Assembly: GCA_910589415.1 (NCBI GenBank)
Contig: OU342634.1
Coordinates: forward strand, 27,029,144 to 27,093,143
Source of the DNA: Malachius bipustulatus
Lineage: Eukaryota; Arthropoda; Insecta; Coleoptera; Melyridae
Length of the DNA stretch: 64,000 nt
Reading direction: 5' to 3'
Position numbers and translations under genes: made by a program. The stretch's first letter is position 1; each line of letters begins with the position of its first letter. The notes below the pieces were generated by a model. The model was given only the letters and a program-made list of their open reading frames with translations. It had not been told where the DNA came from and searched no databases. Positions 24,985-36,300 of the stretch are shown one piece after another.

Positions 24985-27619
24985 TATATAAGGATTGGTA
25001 TTTACAGAGAAGAATCATTGTACACTCTGCAATGAAGCAGATGAAAAACTTCTCGTAATAACTAGGATTATTAGATCCAGAGACCTACCAGCAGGGAAGA
25101 CCTTGGTTAAGAAATTGTTCAGAAACTATTTTCCACACTGTGTGGTGTGAAGAGTTTCAATTAAATTCTTCAGCTCTATGTCGTCCTGATTTAATTCCTT
25201 GATTACTTTTAGCCTTATAGGGAAGGATTTTTTTACATGTATGTTCATGTACATCATCAGGAATTTGGATGACCCTGTCTTTGGAAACAATGGTTATAGA
25301 TCGAGAAATAATCGGGATATTCTTTTTCCATTGATGCTAGTTATAACGGTCATATTCTTTCTCACGCAATTTAATCACAGATCTGTGCGATTGATTCGGT
25401 AATTTAATAAACAAAACCAGGAGTCGTCAAATTGAATGTTTTTCACATATCTTCATCTTACTTCCCATGTTATAAAGAATGTTCATTGTTTCCTCAAGGC
25501 CGTTCTGTGAGATCATCATGTAATGCAGTCAATTTTACATGTATAACTCCTAATTATGGATAAAAATAGAAACAAACATTCTCATAGTTGAAAGTAAAAA
25601 CATAATTAAGTTTATAATGGGCGACAAACAAAAAATCATATCCTCCGATTTTTGCACACATTTATGTAGGTGTGTTTAATGAGGAAGAGCATCCATTGAT
25701 TTCGGCGGTGTTTTAGACGAAAATGACTCATGGATGGGTCTTCGACCTTGAAGCATTTCGAGCAGTAGGTTGAGAATTACTGGACCAGATGCAATAAAAA
25801 ATAATAAATAAAGCGATAATAAAAAAATTAATTACTCACTCTCTCAGAAAGAGTTTTTCTAGCGGATTGATGTGTGTGCTTAAAATCCTGGGATCTAGTC
25901 GGCTTTGACAATTTTTGAAATGTCAAGACGATAGCTGCTAATGACTCATGTCAACCTACAAAAAATGATTTAATAATTTCCGATAATAATAAAGATATGA
26001 CTAAAATAAGAATTTTATATTTTTCAGTTTTTTCAGCAGATTTCAGCAACGATGAAAGCTTTCCTGAATTTCCTTTGAGAATACACAAAATATACAATTT
26101 TGGCATAATTTAACCTACTTCTATCTCTTAAGATATAATCGAGATCCCCATGAATTTTTTCAAAAAATGGGCATTCCGTCTATGCATATATACAGGATGG
26201 TTCTTAACTTACAGGCATAACGTGGGAAATTATAGCTTAGGACAAAAAAAATTGTAACAAAAGTTTTCGGTGACGGAGATACAGGGTTAATGCAGGGTTA
26301 ATACAAGGGTTAATACAGGTAAATACAGGGAAACAGGGTTAAATTAAAAGTAGATATTAGCCATTGCCAGAAGTTTATTTCAGTAACATTTTTATTCTAA
26401 AGATAAACCTGGAGATATTATTTGCATAAAACTGAATTTGCATGTTAAATTCCTATGACCCACTTACAAGTTCCCACCCTTATAATATGAATATAAAAAT
26501 CAAATTGAAAGTGTAAACAAACAAACTCTAAGCTCATCAATTAAAAAACTGATTGCTTTTCCTTATGATGAGTTACCTAGTAGGTTTAATAGCGTTTTTC
26601 TGCCACGAATTGATTCGTCGAGCTGTTTTTTATGTAACTTCCTTTCCATCTGTTGTTTGTATTATATGAATTGAACAGAACCATCTATAATGGGGCTCAA
26701 CCGAGGGCCAAACAGAAACTCATTTTTGTGAAACATCTTCTGACATGTGGGTCCTTAGTACCAAACCATATATAGCAGAATTCTTCGTTCACCTCACTCC
26801 ACCTCGTACTTATATTATAAAAGTAGCTTGCGTAACAAGATAATTTTAATAGTAGTGTGAATTTATGTTTATTATAAATAATAATTAGAAGAAAGCTGGT
26901 TAATGATAATAATCCGTTGCTATATATCAGTGCCAGTGCCATGCAGTGGTTCTGGTTCTTTTATGCAGGTATAAGGAAACATATTATAATAAGAAATAGA
27001 ATGATATACCAAGTGGTGTAGAGAATAGCGTAACTAATTTAATCAATGCCTGACACCGTTTCAATGAAACAGTAATCAGTAATTGCTTTTTGTTCCAACA
27101 AGAAATTCGTTAGCACTCTATAAATTGAATAAATGTTTGTTCGAATGTCCCCTGCCGTGAAAGTAAGCAGAACCAGAACTGCGATGTCCTTTTGGTGTTG
27201 GTGAAACTAATCCTTCAAAGAAACTTTATTTGCATTTGAATTTGAATCGATTAACGCTGTCTACATTTATTTAAATTTACCAGTCAAACTGGTAAACTTT
27301 ACCAAGCAGCTGCGAATGATACCTTCGCATTAGCATCAGTAAAATTCCTGGTGATCAATAAAAATAAAATGATTTTCCATAATTTTTCATAATTTCATGG
27401 TTTCATCTGAGTTATTTTTTAAATACAAAATTCACATGCACTGCAGGGGAATCCCTGTTACGGTCTGGGAGCGGTACATACATAATATGTTCTATAGGTA
27501 AAAAAGTTTGAAATAAGGTTGGATTACAAGAAGGTTTCAAAAAGGTTGGAAAATAATAAAAACTATAACTTTCTGATAATGCGGAAGCTGTGAATTAAAC
27601 GCAAAGCGCAATAAAAATA
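24985..27619. other. Gene-free DNA
   Basis: No gene is supported. A short repeat of ACAGGGTTAAT-like units (10-11 bp) lies at about 26281-26345. The text ATCCTGGGATCTAGTCGGCT near 25886 recurs in diverged form near 55830, so it belongs to a dispersed repeat. A fragment near 27053, GACACCGTTTCAATGAAAC, matches part of the foldback element at 36301-37322. Confidence 0.5.
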
Positions 27620-27964
27620 AATGGTTAATTGTGACACCTCCACTGCGACCAACGGTTTATTTTGTGTCTCGTATCTAGTCGTGCTATTACATCAACCCCT
27701 TCAGTCCAAGCCCAGCCTCCTTGACGATTGAAAATGTATCCATGTCCTTCGGTGTGAAAAGGTTACTCCCGGAGATTTTTAGTCTGGTTCTTCCCAAAGT
27801 GGGACGCTCTCATAGGATTTGTTATGCTGTTTCGTCAACTTGCAAGCTTAGGCGGCATTCAGCCCTGATCGCTAAGCCCATCCTAGGGTGATGGTTCAGC
27901 TTGCAGTTCCCAGTATATCCGCCTATTAAGGCTTTCAGTTCTATCCTGTTAGGTTCTAATAGTT

Positions 27965-28222
27965 TATTTTTTTTAATTAAAACATTAATTAGAGCATTAA
28001 AAATGAATTAAAGCATCCGTCTTAACTGTGTAGGTAAGACATAGTCGCTCCACTCTGGTAATTTGGCTTAGAGAACGAACTCATACTGCCACAGACACAT
28101 TTTTAGAGAAAAAAATAGTTCTGTACACGAATACAAACAACCAAGCCGAGCTGGGATTCGAACCACAGACGGTGGTCGCGCAGCGTCAACTGTTTCAGTC
28201 AGCGACCGCCCGCGCCGCTCCA
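27965..28222 (-). mobile_element. tRNA-derived SINE, 258 bp
   Basis: On the minus strand the head is GC-rich. A perfect polymerase III B-box, GGTTCGAATCC, lies at 28164-28154. The body becomes AT-rich and ends in AATTAAAAAAAATAAAC. It is bordered by the 8-bp direct repeat TAATAGTT (plus strand) at 27957-27964 and 28223-28230. Removing the SINE and one repeat restores the LINE reading frame across the junction (TKELL to EPNRIELKAL). The A-box is poorly conserved. Confidence 0.85.
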
Positions 28223-29314
28223 TAATAGTTCTTTGGTCCTTTTTTTCGACGTGTCCTGTATAAAGGCTTTCGAATGGTCCAATCTTGGTAAGTTTTGCCA
28301 GTCCTGGAAGACGTCCCTCTTAGCCCAGCTGCGTATTGTTGTTTTGACAATATTCAGTGATATGCCAAAGGCGGTTCTGGTCAATAAATTCGTATTCGGC
28401 ACTTTCCCTAGCCAGAGTGTCGGCAAATTAGTTCTTTCCATATCCAACATGGCCCGGAATCTAAATCATAGTTACTTTGTTTCTCCTTGCTGGGGCATTC
28501 AAAGTTATTTGACAGTTCCAAATCAACTTGAACTTGCAGTGACTGGAGATAATGGCTTTTAAATCCTCTTGGTTGTCTGGAAATACCTTTATTGATTTGG
28601 CATAGATTTCGGCCTGTAAAATATTTTCGCGAAAGCCCGCAGGCTCGAACTAGACTTTTTTTCGAGTAAGCGCTACACACCCTAGCTCCAGTTCCCATGG
28701 ATGTCTTAGATCAGTGAATCATCTGAAGTCTGTCACACGTCTCTTCCCGAGAGAAGGACCTTATAATCAGAACGATTCAAGATGGTCTTAGGTATTATGT
28801 CCGAGAACATACCCAGTAGACTGTGACTTTCTCTGTTATTCAGTAGCCAGGCTCGCTTCAACTTACAAGCCTTTGGCAAGCTTCTTACCATTTGTAGCAT
28901 TATGTGATGTACTCCATCTGGCCTCTTTCTCCAGATAAATATGGAGGGGTGGTAAGTAATTAGGATTTCCATAGCCGCGCCGACGGTGTGGTGTCGGCGC
29001 CAAATGACCTGCTGGCCTTTTGACCACCAAGCGGTACTGCCATACGCAATCATAGGTCTGGCGACCGTTACATAGGTATATTTGTTTGGATCCAATTCCC
29101 CTTGTTTTGCAATAATCATGTCCACAAGAAGCACTTGACTCTGTGTATAACTTTTTCCTGATGGGAGTTCCAAGTAATCCAGGATGACTCCTAGGTACTT
29201 AGCTTCCTCTACAAATGGAATGGTTTCTGCAAAAAGAGTTGCTGGCGATAAAGCGTCCAACCTCCTTGTTCTGGAAAATGGTACTGTGGCAATTTTGCGA
29301 GGGTTAACTGACAT
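28199..29314 (-). pseudogene. LINE reverse transcriptase/RNase H relic
   Basis: The minus frame at 29314-28733 gives 193 residues covering the end of the reverse transcriptase, including the YLGVILD and MIAYGSTAWW motifs typical of R1/I-type elements. The usual catalytic FADD box lies upstream of the truncation. The remaining RNase H part lies in other frames down to 28223. The gene is dead. Its reading frame is cut at ...KKRTKELL by the SINE and resumes as EPNRIELKAL on the far side. Confidence 0.7.
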
Positions 29315-29350
29315 GTGTTCTCTGATAAGTCACCTCGAGTACTTTCTGAA

Positions 29351-30001
29351 AAATCATAGAAATGGTCGCTTCAATTCTTCCTTTGATCAGATACTCCATA
29401 GCGGAACACAACATCAATTAATAAACATTAAAATGTAACAATAGTTCTGACTTACTCAGCAGAAATCTCTATACCTTGCAAACATATTTCCAAAGAGCAA
29501 TGGATTTCATCCTTCGGAAGCTAAAAATCGAATAACTTTCACACCAACGGTCCAGACGCAACGTTGCCTGCCTACAATATTCCATTCAAGTCCCTAAAAT
29601 CATTTCCTACGTATGAACATTTTCTTGACGTACCCAAGGAATCTAGAATCTAATGGAGACTGGCAAATATTTTATGGCACAGACTAAATATAGAAACTTA
29701 ATGAAACACACAAATTAATTCAATGAATTTAATTCTTCTATTAAAAACAATCTACTTTGATTTGAAAGAGAATTTTAAGTAAAAAAAGTTACATAACAGC
29801 TTCATCAAAGTCAGATATTCTTGATGATCCAAGGCTGACTGATAAGTGACAGTATGACATTAAATTAAATTAACAACAACTTACCAATAAATCTGACCAA
29901 TAAAAACAAAACCATTCTTTGCAATGGAGACGGCAACTTAAGTTAAGACCAACTATATATTTTTAATTTTCTGAAGAATTTTCATTATTTTCAGATAAAA
30001 A
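29351..30001. other. Upstream region of the SDR gene
   Basis: No coding sequence is supported. This AT-rich stretch between the LINE and the SDR start should hold the SDR promoter. No convincing TATA box or initiator could be singled out. An acceptor-like TTATTTTCAG ends at 29995, six bases before the ATG, so an upstream non-coding exon is possible. Confidence 0.45.
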
Positions 30002-31361
30002 ATGGATGAACAAACAGCTTTAGTTCTAGCCCTCCAGCTGGTAGCCCTTTTTTCGATAGCAGGAGCTCTTTTAGCGTACTTGCTTTGCAAAATAAAACCA
30101 GGATCGGATACCGCCATCAGTACAAACATTCCAGGAGCTGGTAAACCAGTTCTTGTAACGTCTTGTGATACTGCCCTGGGATTACAGGTATTTAAAACCA
30201 TTCAAGTTAATTATTATTATGATTAGAGTATGTAGTAGATTAGTTTGGATATCAGTCACCTGGATATTGGGTGGCAGTAGCAGTCAAATTTGAATTTTTG
30301 GTAATGTGAAATGGTACCGCGAAGAAACCCACCATTGTTTCCTTAATTGAACATGAAGGAACCAATTGTTCTAAAAATTTACTTAAATAATATGAATAAG
30401 CGCAATCTGTTGTACCTGTTAGTTTTACAAGGCTGACTCTAATATCACTTTACTTCCCAGATCGCTCTACATTTAGCTGATAAAGGCTTCCGGGTGTTCG
30501 CCGGATTGAGAGATGGCGCAGCGGCTGGAATATCAAGCGACTCTCTACCATCGAGAATCATAAGATCGTGGCAAAAACAGAAGGAATCAGAAACGCACGA
30601 AGTGACTCAAGGAATCATAATTCCCTTACCCTTTGATGTAAATCGAGAAGATATTCTTCACGAAGCTGTCGACATCGTACGAGCTCATTTACCAGCTGGA
30701 GAAGATGGTTAGTAGAGTATACTGATATAAAAAATTCACTCTAAGGAAATGAAATAATTTATACTTACAGGAATTTGGTCTTTGATAAACACAAGTGGAG
30801 TATCCTATAAAGGTCGTCTTGATCAACAAGATGTATCGCATTGGGACGCCATGCTGAAAAGTAGTCTCATAGGACTTCTTCGCACAACCAGGACCTTTCA
30901 AGGACTATTAAAGAACACCAACGGTAGAATCCTAGCTTTCGGTGCTTTGAATAGATACACCCCTGGTTTGGTCGCTTACACTGCTAGCAGATACGCGATA
31001 GAAGGCGCCTGTAATGCTTTAAGGCAAGAGTTGGGAGTTTCGGGAATTAGAGTTATTACATTAAATCCAACGGATATTGCACCAGAAATACTGCACGCTG
31101 CACCGAGAATGAAGTAAGTGTCGGTTTTTTAATAGTAATCATAGTGGTGAGTAACTTTTTTGTATTTTCAGAGATTCAGAAAGTGGTTTATCTTTGGATG
31201 TGGCGGGGTGTGTGCAATATCAACCAACAGTGTTGTCTCCATCAGCTCTCCAGACGTTGGAAATCGCTCTCACTGCAAGCGTACCCAAACCCAATTACAA
31301 TCTCACCCCGAAATCTGCTTGGTGGAGCGCAAACATGACATGTTTACGTATAGCCCATTGA
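30002..31361 (+). CDS. Membrane-anchored short-chain dehydrogenase/reductase-like protein
   Basis: Four exons, 30002-30187, 30461-30707, 30771-31113 and 31172-31361, join in frame with GT/AG sites to give 321 aa. Residues 5-28 are a hydrophobic membrane anchor. The fold is that of classical SDRs (17-beta-HSD2/retinol dehydrogenase/BDH1-like): a cofactor loop TSCDTALG at 53-60, an NTSG at 151-154 in place of NNAG, the active-site segment YTASR at 214-218, and NPTDIAP near 243. Several key residues differ. TGxxxGxG is reduced, the Ser expected about 13 residues before Tyr214 is replaced by FG (201-202), and the Lys of YxxxK is Arg218. Redox activity is therefore doubtful. The substrate is unknown. 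The gene ends tail to tail with serpin A, 155 bp between stop codons. The exon model is firm; the function is inference. Confidence 0.88.
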
Positions 31362-31508
31362 ATTTTTTGTTGTATATTGTTTATATGATGTAACTATTGT
31401 GCCTATTGTATTGTTTTTGTTTTATACTTGTTATTCTAATAATATATGTGTACATAGTCTATTTTTAGAAAGAGAAGAAAGGGTGGTTACTAGTTAGTAA
31501 ATACAAAC

Positions 31509-31514
31509 TTTATT
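31509..31514 (-). terminator. Polyadenylation signal of serpin A
   Basis: AATAAA on the minus strand begins only two bases after the TGA stop (31519-31517). The 3' untranslated region would be very short, ending within the gap before the convergent SDR gene. Confidence 0.6.
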
Positions 31515-31516
31515 TC

Positions 31517-34500
31517 TCAGGTTTCTTTATTTGGATTACTAATTTTTCCTATAAATAAAACTGTCTTAAAGTCATTAACCACGTTAGTAATAACGAAATA
31601 GAATGGTCTGTTCACTTCCATTTTATAACTCTCTTCTGCCTCTTTCGTATCTCGCACCAATAAACCTGTAACATAATTACGATTACCATAAAGTTTAGAT
31701 TACCATAATGTGATTTTAATTTCATTGCAATCGACCGGAGGACAAATATACAACATATTTTCTAAAACCGTCAATCGAGCTTCGATCTAATGATCGATTA
31801 AAAATCTTTACCTAAGCGTCGAGCGTTCATTTTCTTTTTGGAACTCGACCTGTGAACATCAAACTTATCAATAATTTAAGGACTGTCCAGATGTTACCTT
31901 CCATAAGACATAAGTATTATAGTTCAATGATTGTTGAACATCTAAAGATCGACCTAGTGTTGAAAATCACCCTCTTAACAGTAACAAAACTGTTTTTTTT
32001 TTGTACAGCTTTCCCCCTTGGGATATTGAAGCCTTCCTCTTGGGATTTAATCGACCTCCTTGGGATTTTGAAGCTTTTCCCTTGAGATTTTATCGACTTT
32101 CCTCTTTTGATTTTAAAGACTCTTCCTTAGGATTTTACCACCTCCTCCTTGGAATTTGATAAATCAATCCCTGAAGAAGTTATCAACACTTTCTGAAGTG
32201 ACACATATCGAGAAACTACCGTCAATCTTAAGACGCAATCTTCATAATCAATCGTAAATTTTTTTATTGCCCTAAATTTTAACCGTTTGGATCGCTGGCA
32301 TTATGACTGATTTTATTCAATGAATGAGCTTTTGGTACTTTCAATCTGGCTTACCTACCTTGTGCACGCAACTCGACGCCTAAAATGGACTGAGGTGTTA
32401 TCTCGCAGAGGTAAGCGTGACAGGGCGCTTAAAAGCCAGCTAAATATGCGGTTGAGAGTGATCCTATGGAAAAAGCAGTTCGAGTTGCCCTTAAGCGATC
32501 AAGACGAAATCCATTAACACTACCAAAACTAAAATAGACTGAACCGGTGCTTGTTAGGAATTGGTGCTACAAAAAGAAGAATGGTTCGAGGTGTAGTGTA
32601 GTGAAACCTGAGTGGGGGATCCATATACGATGTAATAAACAGGGTAAATCAATGGCGAAAAATTTAGGCAAGAAAATACTGCATCAAAACAAAATGCAGA
32701 CTTGAATGCGTGGTTGATCTATAGATCTTCAGAGAAAAACAAACATGAAGACTCTTCAGTGAAGAAGACCAGACTTCACTGGTAACATTTGTGTACCTAG
32801 ATCTTACAATACCGAGAAAAGCACTCCTAAGGCAACTTACTCCTAGGAATCTGTTACCGAACGAAACCTCACCTGACCTGTTGAGCCCAACCAAAGGAAC
32901 TGATGACAGGTAGGATCTGATCCACCTGATCTGTTCTTCTGTACGGCGTAGAGAGAGCTTTCTAAGTCGATTCAAAGCAAAAGTAGATCCACAAAAGAAT
33001 GTGAGTACTTTCATAAGTTCTGATCTATGGTTCGTCCACGGACTTGTTAAAAAAGGCTACTTCATCATGAAGACAAATCTAGGACCATAGTTTAAGTCAG
33101 ACCCAGTTTTGGGCATACAGCATCACTCTGAACAGAAATCATCAATTTCGGATGGCCTGCAAGTAACTTTTTTTAGCTGACTAATGCATCTATCCTCACA
33201 CCAATAGGTACTTTCTGGCGCACTGGACTTAACTGATTGCTGTTCATCGGGTCGATCTTCATCAACAGAACCTGCGATGGAGAACCAAGCTGTCACCGGT
33301 GAGTCGATTAAACAGTAATAATCCGATTCAAACCGAAAAACTGTCCTCTGGAGATGATGACCCAATATTGGAGAGTCAATGGTGAAGGTGAAAACATCCT
33401 GCTCTCTGCCAAGCTGATCCAACCAGAATAACTGTTCCTCGAAGATTGGGGAGATGGGAAGTTGAAAGGATCACTTAATCAAAAAGGTGTTTCAACATCG
33501 AAGCTGTAGACCCAAGCAATAAATAACCACCCACCGCAACAACCGTTCTGACTGGAAAGCCAACTTGACTTCGAAAATCTAATGTCCACTGGAGAGGAGA
33601 TCCTGTGTAATACACCACAACAAACGAATAGCTCCGAGCAAGGATAAGAAGTCCAGACCTTGTAGAAAAATAGATGGAAACAAATCTGTCTGAAAGCAGA
33701 GCCCTTTTGCAATCCCTCGTAGTCTATATCAACTAATGGGTAAGTCTAATTTCTTGATTGGGGCCGAGAGTTCTGAATAATTCTAAATTGTGACACATCA
33801 TAAGTTAATATTGATGAGGATTATCTTACCTTCAATTTTCTCAGTTTGAACACCATTTTCGTTAACTGAAAGGGCTATATTGTGTATAAATTTATCAAGA
33901 TGCATGTTAGGTTGATCTTTAATGGAGGATTTTCGAAACATGTCGGAAAAATTACACTCTTCTGGATCGAATAGGATTCCCAAGGTGCACTGAAAATGTA
34001 AAAACACAATTTAACTCATTACTTAATACACATTAATAAAATTTATATCAATTGTTTCTTCTTTTTTTTTCTCATAAACGCATACAAGGCCGATTTGTTC
34101 CTACAAAATTGTCTTGGTCACTAGGTCACTGATCTGGGATATGCCTGAGGATAACTTACTTATCAAGTAGAAATGTGGAAATGGAGATGAATGATGGGTC
34201 CCTAGAGCAGATGCGAAGACTTTTAGTTGACACAAACAAAAGTTTTTTAGGTTAAATCATTGCCAGTCGTCTGTCTACCTAAACTAGTCTGGTTGCCAGT
34301 CTTTCCCTTCATATCTTTTCATGAGGTTGGGGTTGTGTGAGGATAGAATGGGGCTGGACTAAATCCAGGCTTTGGGCATTTTTTAGGCATAGGCGTTGCA
34401 TATGTGATACAGAAGCTAGCGCACAACAGATGTATGTTGAAAGGCCACCGCGAAGCCTAAAATTTGGATGTGGTACTCGAAGAATATGTGTATGTAGTTG

Positions 34501-35819
34501 TGAGGATGAACGAAGAATTTAAGAGGAGTTAACTTTTTTGTTGGGCAGTGACTGAGATATTTTAGAAAAGAAGGCTGTTCACACTAGTGAATTGCAAAGT
34601 TAGTGGAGTGAGTATAGATTCTACACAGTACAAGGTCCGATCAGCTCAAAAACTCAAGCTTTTTTCAAACAGTATCTTCAAAAAAAAAAAAAATCAAGGC
34701 AACCAGACCTTGAAAAAATCTCAAAGCGGACCTTGTCAAATTGTTATCTTCACCATATTCACCATCGTTATCTGAAACTATTTGACAATAAAACTGAAAC
34801 AAGTCTGGACTTTCAAATTTTGATCCTTAAAGAGGCCAAGTGGAATATTAGAATGCAGACAAAACTTAGATACTGAAACATAATAATTGTGTAAAATCAA
34901 GTCTCCTTACCTTAGAGAATATATTCCTCAGATCTGTGACATATTTAACAGTAAACTTCGGTAAGGATAAATCAACATTTATTACATCAAATGATCCATC
35001 GTCCAAAATACTTTGCCAATTATATTGCGTGAATTGTTCTACATCACCATCGAAAATATTATTTTCATTCACCTGGGCAATAATATACATAGCGGTTCTC
35101 ACATCCACAAAAGGAAGTTCTAAAATTTGCAGTTCCAGCAGTGGATCGTATTTCATTCCAAGTTTCCCCTTTGCATGCATCATGTCAACTAACACAATGT
35201 TTTCAGCGTCAACGAAAAATTCCTCTTTACTGGTTTTCTCTTCATCGAAATAAAAGAACCATTCACCACTCAAATAAGCATTGCTAGCTAGCATCAGTCT
35301 GTCTTCCGGGCTGAATCTCTGATGCGATAATAATTCGTCTAAATCTCCGTTAGTGGTGGACCAAATCCAATAATTAATCATGTCTGCCGTTTCTACGACG
35401 TTACTGAAATTCAAAGGCAAACATTCCGCGTTGAAATATAGATAAGACTCGGAATGAAATCGGGAGCTTAAAATTGTTTTCATGTCGTAGAAAATTTGAT
35501 TTTCCAATTTAATTACAAGCCTGGTGTCATCACCGTCGTGGAAAGAATTCATAAGTTTGTAATACGTTTCAGGAGTCGATCCTGGATCTTTTAAGCTTAA
35601 AATGTCTTCAATAGTTTCCTTGGTAGCTCCTGTCGATCCTTCATGAAGTAATACTAGTCCTAGATGAACGGATATTGGAGAAAAAACCCAGTTTCCTTCT
35701 TCTTCTTGGACAAATATTTCGAACATACCCATGGCAAAATTGTTTATACCAGGGAGAAGAGTTTTGAAATCTGAAGCTATGCATATTGGCAAGAATAACA
35801 TCAAAATTATAAGTTTCAT
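31517..35819 (-). CDS. Serpin A, probably secreted and non-inhibitory
   Basis: Coding exons on the minus strand are 35819-34911 (303 codons, phase 0), 33989-33830 (phase 1) and 31665-31517, giving 405 aa. Residues 1-16 (MKLIILMLFLPICIAS) form a signal peptide. The start is the second ATG of the frame because an acceptor (TTTTCAG) lies three bases upstream of it. Serpin landmarks include WVFSPISVHLGLVLLHEG, a variant NAYLSGEW in place of NTLYFKGxW, and the C-terminal VNRPFYFVI...LFIGKISNP. The hinge reads VNENGVQTEKIEG at 345-357, lacking the run of small residues (EEGTEAAAAT) that inhibitory serpins need for loop insertion. It is therefore probably a non-inhibitory or storage/carrier-like serpin. 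Exon layout matches serpin B. Secretion follows from the signal peptide; the ligand is unknown. Confidence 0.88.
32010..32170. repeat. Minisatellite in serpin A intron 2
   Basis: Roughly 30-bp degenerate units containing CTTGGGATTTTGAAGC or close variants are repeated about five times. Both this intron and intron 1 of serpin A otherwise show no alternative serpin exon that I could recognise. Confidence 0.65.
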
Positions 35820-36189
35820 TCTCTGAAAATAACAGAAAAAGTTAAACAATAATTGGCTAATAATTCTGAATTTTGCATAATTTAGAGCAATAGGTACTTA
35901 TGAGGTTTCCACGATTTTTGTCGTGAACACAATTTTATTCCTTTGACCGATATTGCTAAAATTTACCGTGACCGCTCTCTATACTCAATACTTTCTGAAC
36001 TACCCAAGATAACTAAGCATCTAAAGGAGTCTGGCAACAACAACACCATCCAGACAAACGCCGTAATAATAACGCTCAGCTCGCCGAGGATAATAAATAA
36101 AATTCCCATCGCGAATACCCAGCAAATAAATTGCTTTCTTCGTATTAAATGCAAAACTAATTAAATGAATCAATTTCAATTTTGTTATT

Positions 36190-36240
36190 TACCTGTGAGA
36201 GCGAGAGCCGGCTACAGAGATCTCACTCCTACATATAACA
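36190..36240 (-). promoter_or_regulatory. Serpin A promoter and non-coding first exon
   Basis: On the minus strand, TTATATG (36238-36232) is a TATA-type box. About 30 bases later an exon ends with CTCTCACAG at 36193, followed by the donor GTAAAT. The matching acceptor TTTTCAG is at 35823, just before the serpin ATG. The non-coding exon would be only about 15 bases long if transcription starts near 36207. This is a prediction from spacing and splice sites. Confidence 0.6.
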
Positions 36241-36300
36241 AAATTTTTCCGGCAATGCGATCGGATGAGTGAGCCGCTTCATAGTCGGAGAGCTGATGTA

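Larger units (their letters stand above)
27620..29350 (-). mobile_element. R1/I-like LINE 3' half, interrupted by a SINE
   Basis: The minus-strand translation carries the end of a reverse transcriptase domain (SVNPRKIATVPFSRTRRLD, then EAKYLGVILD, then ARPMIAYGSTAWW), then RNase H-related and tail sequence (GISLNIVKTTIRSW, NLPRLDHSKAFIQ, KKRTKELL). The order and wording match R1/I-type LINEs with RNase H. Frameshifts and stops are frequent. The 5' part is absent. A 258-bp SINE splits it at 27965-28222. The 3' end is near 27620, where GCAGTGGAGGTGTCACAAT occurs on the minus strand. Confidence 0.75.

Noticed and set aside
28140..28222. A tRNA gene, because of the perfect GGTTCGAATCC
   Set aside because: No cloverleaf with a matching acceptor stem can be drawn. 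The sequence continues into a 258-bp unit with an A-rich tail and a target duplication, so it is a SINE.
31666..33829. Alternative reactive-loop exons for serpin A, as known for some insect serpins
   Set aside because: I looked on the minus strand for further PF(Y/L)F...GR(V/I)xNP exons with acceptors and found only the terminal exon at 31665-31517.
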